In this document: positions 62,459 to 64,000 of the stretch, one piece after another
How the letters are laid out: each line of letters begins with the position of its first letter
How positions within the stretch are numbered: position 1 is the stretch's first letter
Source of the DNA: a bacterium
GTDB taxonomy: Bacteria > AUK180
Length of the DNA: 64,000 nt
Reading direction: 5' to 3'
Assembly: GCA_023133295.1 (NCBI GenBank)
Contig: JAGLWT010000162.1
Location: 18,457 to 82,456 of the forward strand
Program-made: the position numbers and the translations under genes
The notes under the pieces: model-generated
Told to the model about the DNA's origin: nothing
What the model saw: the letters and a program-made list of their open reading frames with translations, nothing else
The model's database searches: none

Positions 62459-63696
62459 TTCCCCTTCTCCTTGATGTCCTTGAAAAATGCTTTCAACTTC
62501 TTTGATATTTGACTTCTATCAGCCAAATCCTTTATACGGATCTCGTCTTTTTCTATCTCTTCATCACCGAGTATCACCGCTTTTTTGATCCCGTATGTAT
62601 CAGCGTATTTGAATTGCTTTGTTAATTTCACATTTTCGGGATAATAGAGCGTAGAGTACCCCGCTTCGGTAAGTTCCTTCAAAACAGCCAATTCCTTATC
62701 GGTATTTCCGGAATTAATGATCATATAATCATAGGCCTGCCGCGCTCTTTCGCCCTTTTCAGACAAGATCTGATAAAGTCTTTCAAATCCGAGAGAGATC
62801 CCGCATGCCGGCACTTTTACGCCCAGAAGATTTTCTATCAGGCTGTCATACCTTCCGCCCGCTGCGACTGTTCCCATATTTTCACCTGAGAGAATGATCT
62901 CAAATACTGTATCGGTATAATAGGAGAGCCCACGCGCTAAAAGAGGCGAGAATTCAATGATCGAGGGATCGAAGAAGGCCGAGAAATACTTTTTTATGGA
63001 AGCAATGCTTTCGGGAACTTGATCCTTCGCGGCGGTCAATTCCTCGATAATACCTGCCGGTTCCCGGGAAAGGCCCTTCTCTTTGAGGTATGTGATAACC
63101 TTGTCCATACACATCTTATCCGCCTTATCGATACCGGTCATAAATAATGCCGCTTCCTCCCCTTCTATACCGTAATCCTTCAAAAAAGCATTGAGGAATA
63201 TACGGGAGTTGATGAGTATTCTGAAATCTTTGAAGCCAAGGTCATTCAGGATGCGGGCGGCGGCAATGAGTATCTCGGCGTCTGATAAATAGGAAGCGGA
63301 ACCAATAACATCTATATCGCATTGGTAGAACTCTCTGAAACGCCCCCTCTGCGGATTGTCATATCTGTAAACCCTTTGGATCTGATATCGCTTGAAGGGA
63401 AATTTCAATTTATTGAAGTTCATCGCGACATATCTTGACAGAGGAACGGTCAGGTCATAGATCATTCCCAGCGGCCTGCCCGCACGGTCCTTAAAATTGT
63501 ATATCAGCTTACTGCCCTCATCTCCGTATTTTTCCATCAGGAGATCAAGGCCCTCAAGTGTCGGTGTTTCGAGAGGTAAGAACCCAAAGGATCTGAAGTT
63601 CCTTCGGATTATCTCCATTATTTCTTCCCGTAGAAGCATCTCTTGCGGACCGAAATCCCTCATGCCTTTAACGGTGTTTAACTGTGCTTTTTTCAT
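62455..63696 (-). CDS. hisS: Histidyl-tRNA synthetase
   Basis: 413 residues, class II. Motif 1 is near GFLPLETPTLEGLDLL, motif 2 is FREFYQCDIDVIG, the histidine-specific segment is ARGLSYYTDTVFEI, and motif 3 is ACGISLGFERLY. An anticodon-binding domain is at about 325-405. Two adjacent ATG codons exist (63699 and 63696); the second is better spaced from AGGAAG. It is the first gene of a long operon reading leftwards and has a near-consensus promoter. Confidence 0.96.
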   Translation of the reverse strand: MKKAQLNTVKGMRDFGPQEMLLREEIMEIIRRNFRSFGFLPLETPTLEGLDLLMEKYGDEGSKLIYNFKDRAGRPLGMIYDLTVPLSRYVAMNFNKLKFPFKRYQIQRVYRYDNPQRGRFREFYQCDIDVIGSASYLSDAEILIAAARILNDLGFKDFRILINSRIFLNAFLKDYGIEGEEAALFMTGIDKADKMCMDKVITYLKEKGLSREPAGIIEELTAAKDQVPESIASIKKYFSAFFDPSIIEFSPLLARGLSYYTDTVFEIILSGENMGTVAAGGRYDSLIENLLGVKVPACGISLGFERLYQILSEKGERARQAYDYMIINSGNTDKELAVLKELTEAGYSTLYYPENVKLTKQFKYADTYGIKKAVILGDEEIEKDEIRIKDLADRSQISKKLKAFFKDIKEKGK

Positions 63697-63717
63697 CATA
63701 CTTCCTATTTATTGTTT

Positions 63718-63746
63718 ATTATATTATAATAGGCCTTTGTTTTCAA
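63718..63746 (-). promoter_or_regulatory. Sigma-70 promoter of the hisS operon
   Basis: On the minus strand TTGAAA and TATAAT are separated by 17 bp. The ATG pair follows about 20 bp further with AGGAAG between, so the leader is short. Confidence 0.75.
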
Positions 63747-63750
63747 GTAG

Positions 63751-63772
63751 GGGCAAACCTGCGTGTTTGCCC
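63751..63772. repeat. Intergenic short palindrome
   Basis: GGGCAAAC and GTTTGCCC form an 8-bp stem around a 6-nt loop, just upstream of the hisS promoter. The look is that of dispersed intergenic palindromes. Confidence 0.55.
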
Positions 63773-63782
63773 TTTCCTGTGT

Positions 63783-64000
63783 GTCATCCTGAACGGATGT
63801 GAAGGATCCATCCCCTTCTTCACGTGAAATATTACACGTCACACATTGTGCACATCCGTAACCGAAAAACCAATATTTCGCTTACACCTATTAATTCTCC
63901 TGTTACAATCGTTTCACGCCGCACCCCAAACAAGATATGGGACATGTCGTACGCCCCGGCGTTCGTCTGTCCCGATGTAAAAGTTCCAAGCAAAGAGTTG
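63783..64000. other. Intergenic tail of the window, repeat-like words, no gene seen
   Basis: GTCATCCTGAACGGATGTGAAGGATCC at 63783-63809 has an imperfect inverted form (GGATCC/GTCATCC parts) and resembles dispersed words of the type GTCATCCTGA...GAAGGATC found repeatedly in many genomes. A following ACGTGAA/ACGTCAC/GTGCAC stretch echoes the CGTGT 7-nt array at 35242. Longer than 200 bp, no open frame convincing enough to call. Confidence 0.35.

Overview
The window reads as a chromosome segment from an uncultured-looking diderm bacterium. The supporting signs are an ExbB-ExbD-TonB set, a Skp/OmpH-like periplasmic protein, many Sec signal peptides and very large secreted beta-rich proteins, together with a sigma-54 type regulator and an LCP-family envelope protein. 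I cannot place it in a named phylum from sequence alone. Every gene I accept lies on the minus strand, so transcription runs from high to low coordinates. I see no tRNA, rRNA, CRISPR array or recognisable transposase gene.

Right half (about 35.4-63.7 kb): two long housekeeping operons with overlapping or nearly touching genes. The first starts at a good sigma-70 promoter upstream of hisS and runs hisS, ompH-like, nadD, yqeK-like, LCP protein, two large DUF3857/transglutaminase-like proteins, nadK, recN, a Mut7-C/PdxA fusion, rsmA and a secreted transglutaminase-like protein. After a 285-bp repeat-rich gap the second runs xseA, xseB, ispA-like, dxs, exbB, exbD, tonB, a FecR/TPR protein, an O-antigen ligase-like membrane protein, a soluble histidine kinase, a sigma-54 response regulator and tdk. 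The xseB-ispA-dxs, nadK-recN and pdxA-rsmA neighbourhoods match gene orders known from other bacteria and support the names.

Middle (about 13.1-35.1 kb): a solitary small membrane-anchored gene, a 1017-aa FG-GAP/Ig-like protein with a C-terminal sorting-like domain, and a single 16.95-kb gene for a 5650-aa secreted protein. The giant is translationally coupled to a 285-aa secreted protein and then to an 1863-aa signal-peptide RHS protein.

Left end (1-13.1 kb): the accessory part and the most interesting part. One complete RHS (YD-repeat) gene is followed by three increasingly N-terminally truncated RHS copies. Each ends in its own C-terminal tip and each is followed by a small membrane-anchored gene. 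This is the layout of an rhs main gene plus displaced orphan toxin-tip/immunity modules. Two modules carry related Gly-rich tips and related three-TM partner proteins. Linkers between RHS repeats hold degenerate 7-nt (once 8-nt) tandem repeats. In the outermost copy this array is exactly 7 nt shorter than in the aligned in-frame copy, and that is where the gene is frameshifted. A roughly 190-bp element with 18-bp inverted ends lies at one module junction, and a second diverged copy lies beside the solitary membrane gene at 34.6-35.1 kb. Related 7-nt repeats also fill intergenic gaps elsewhere.
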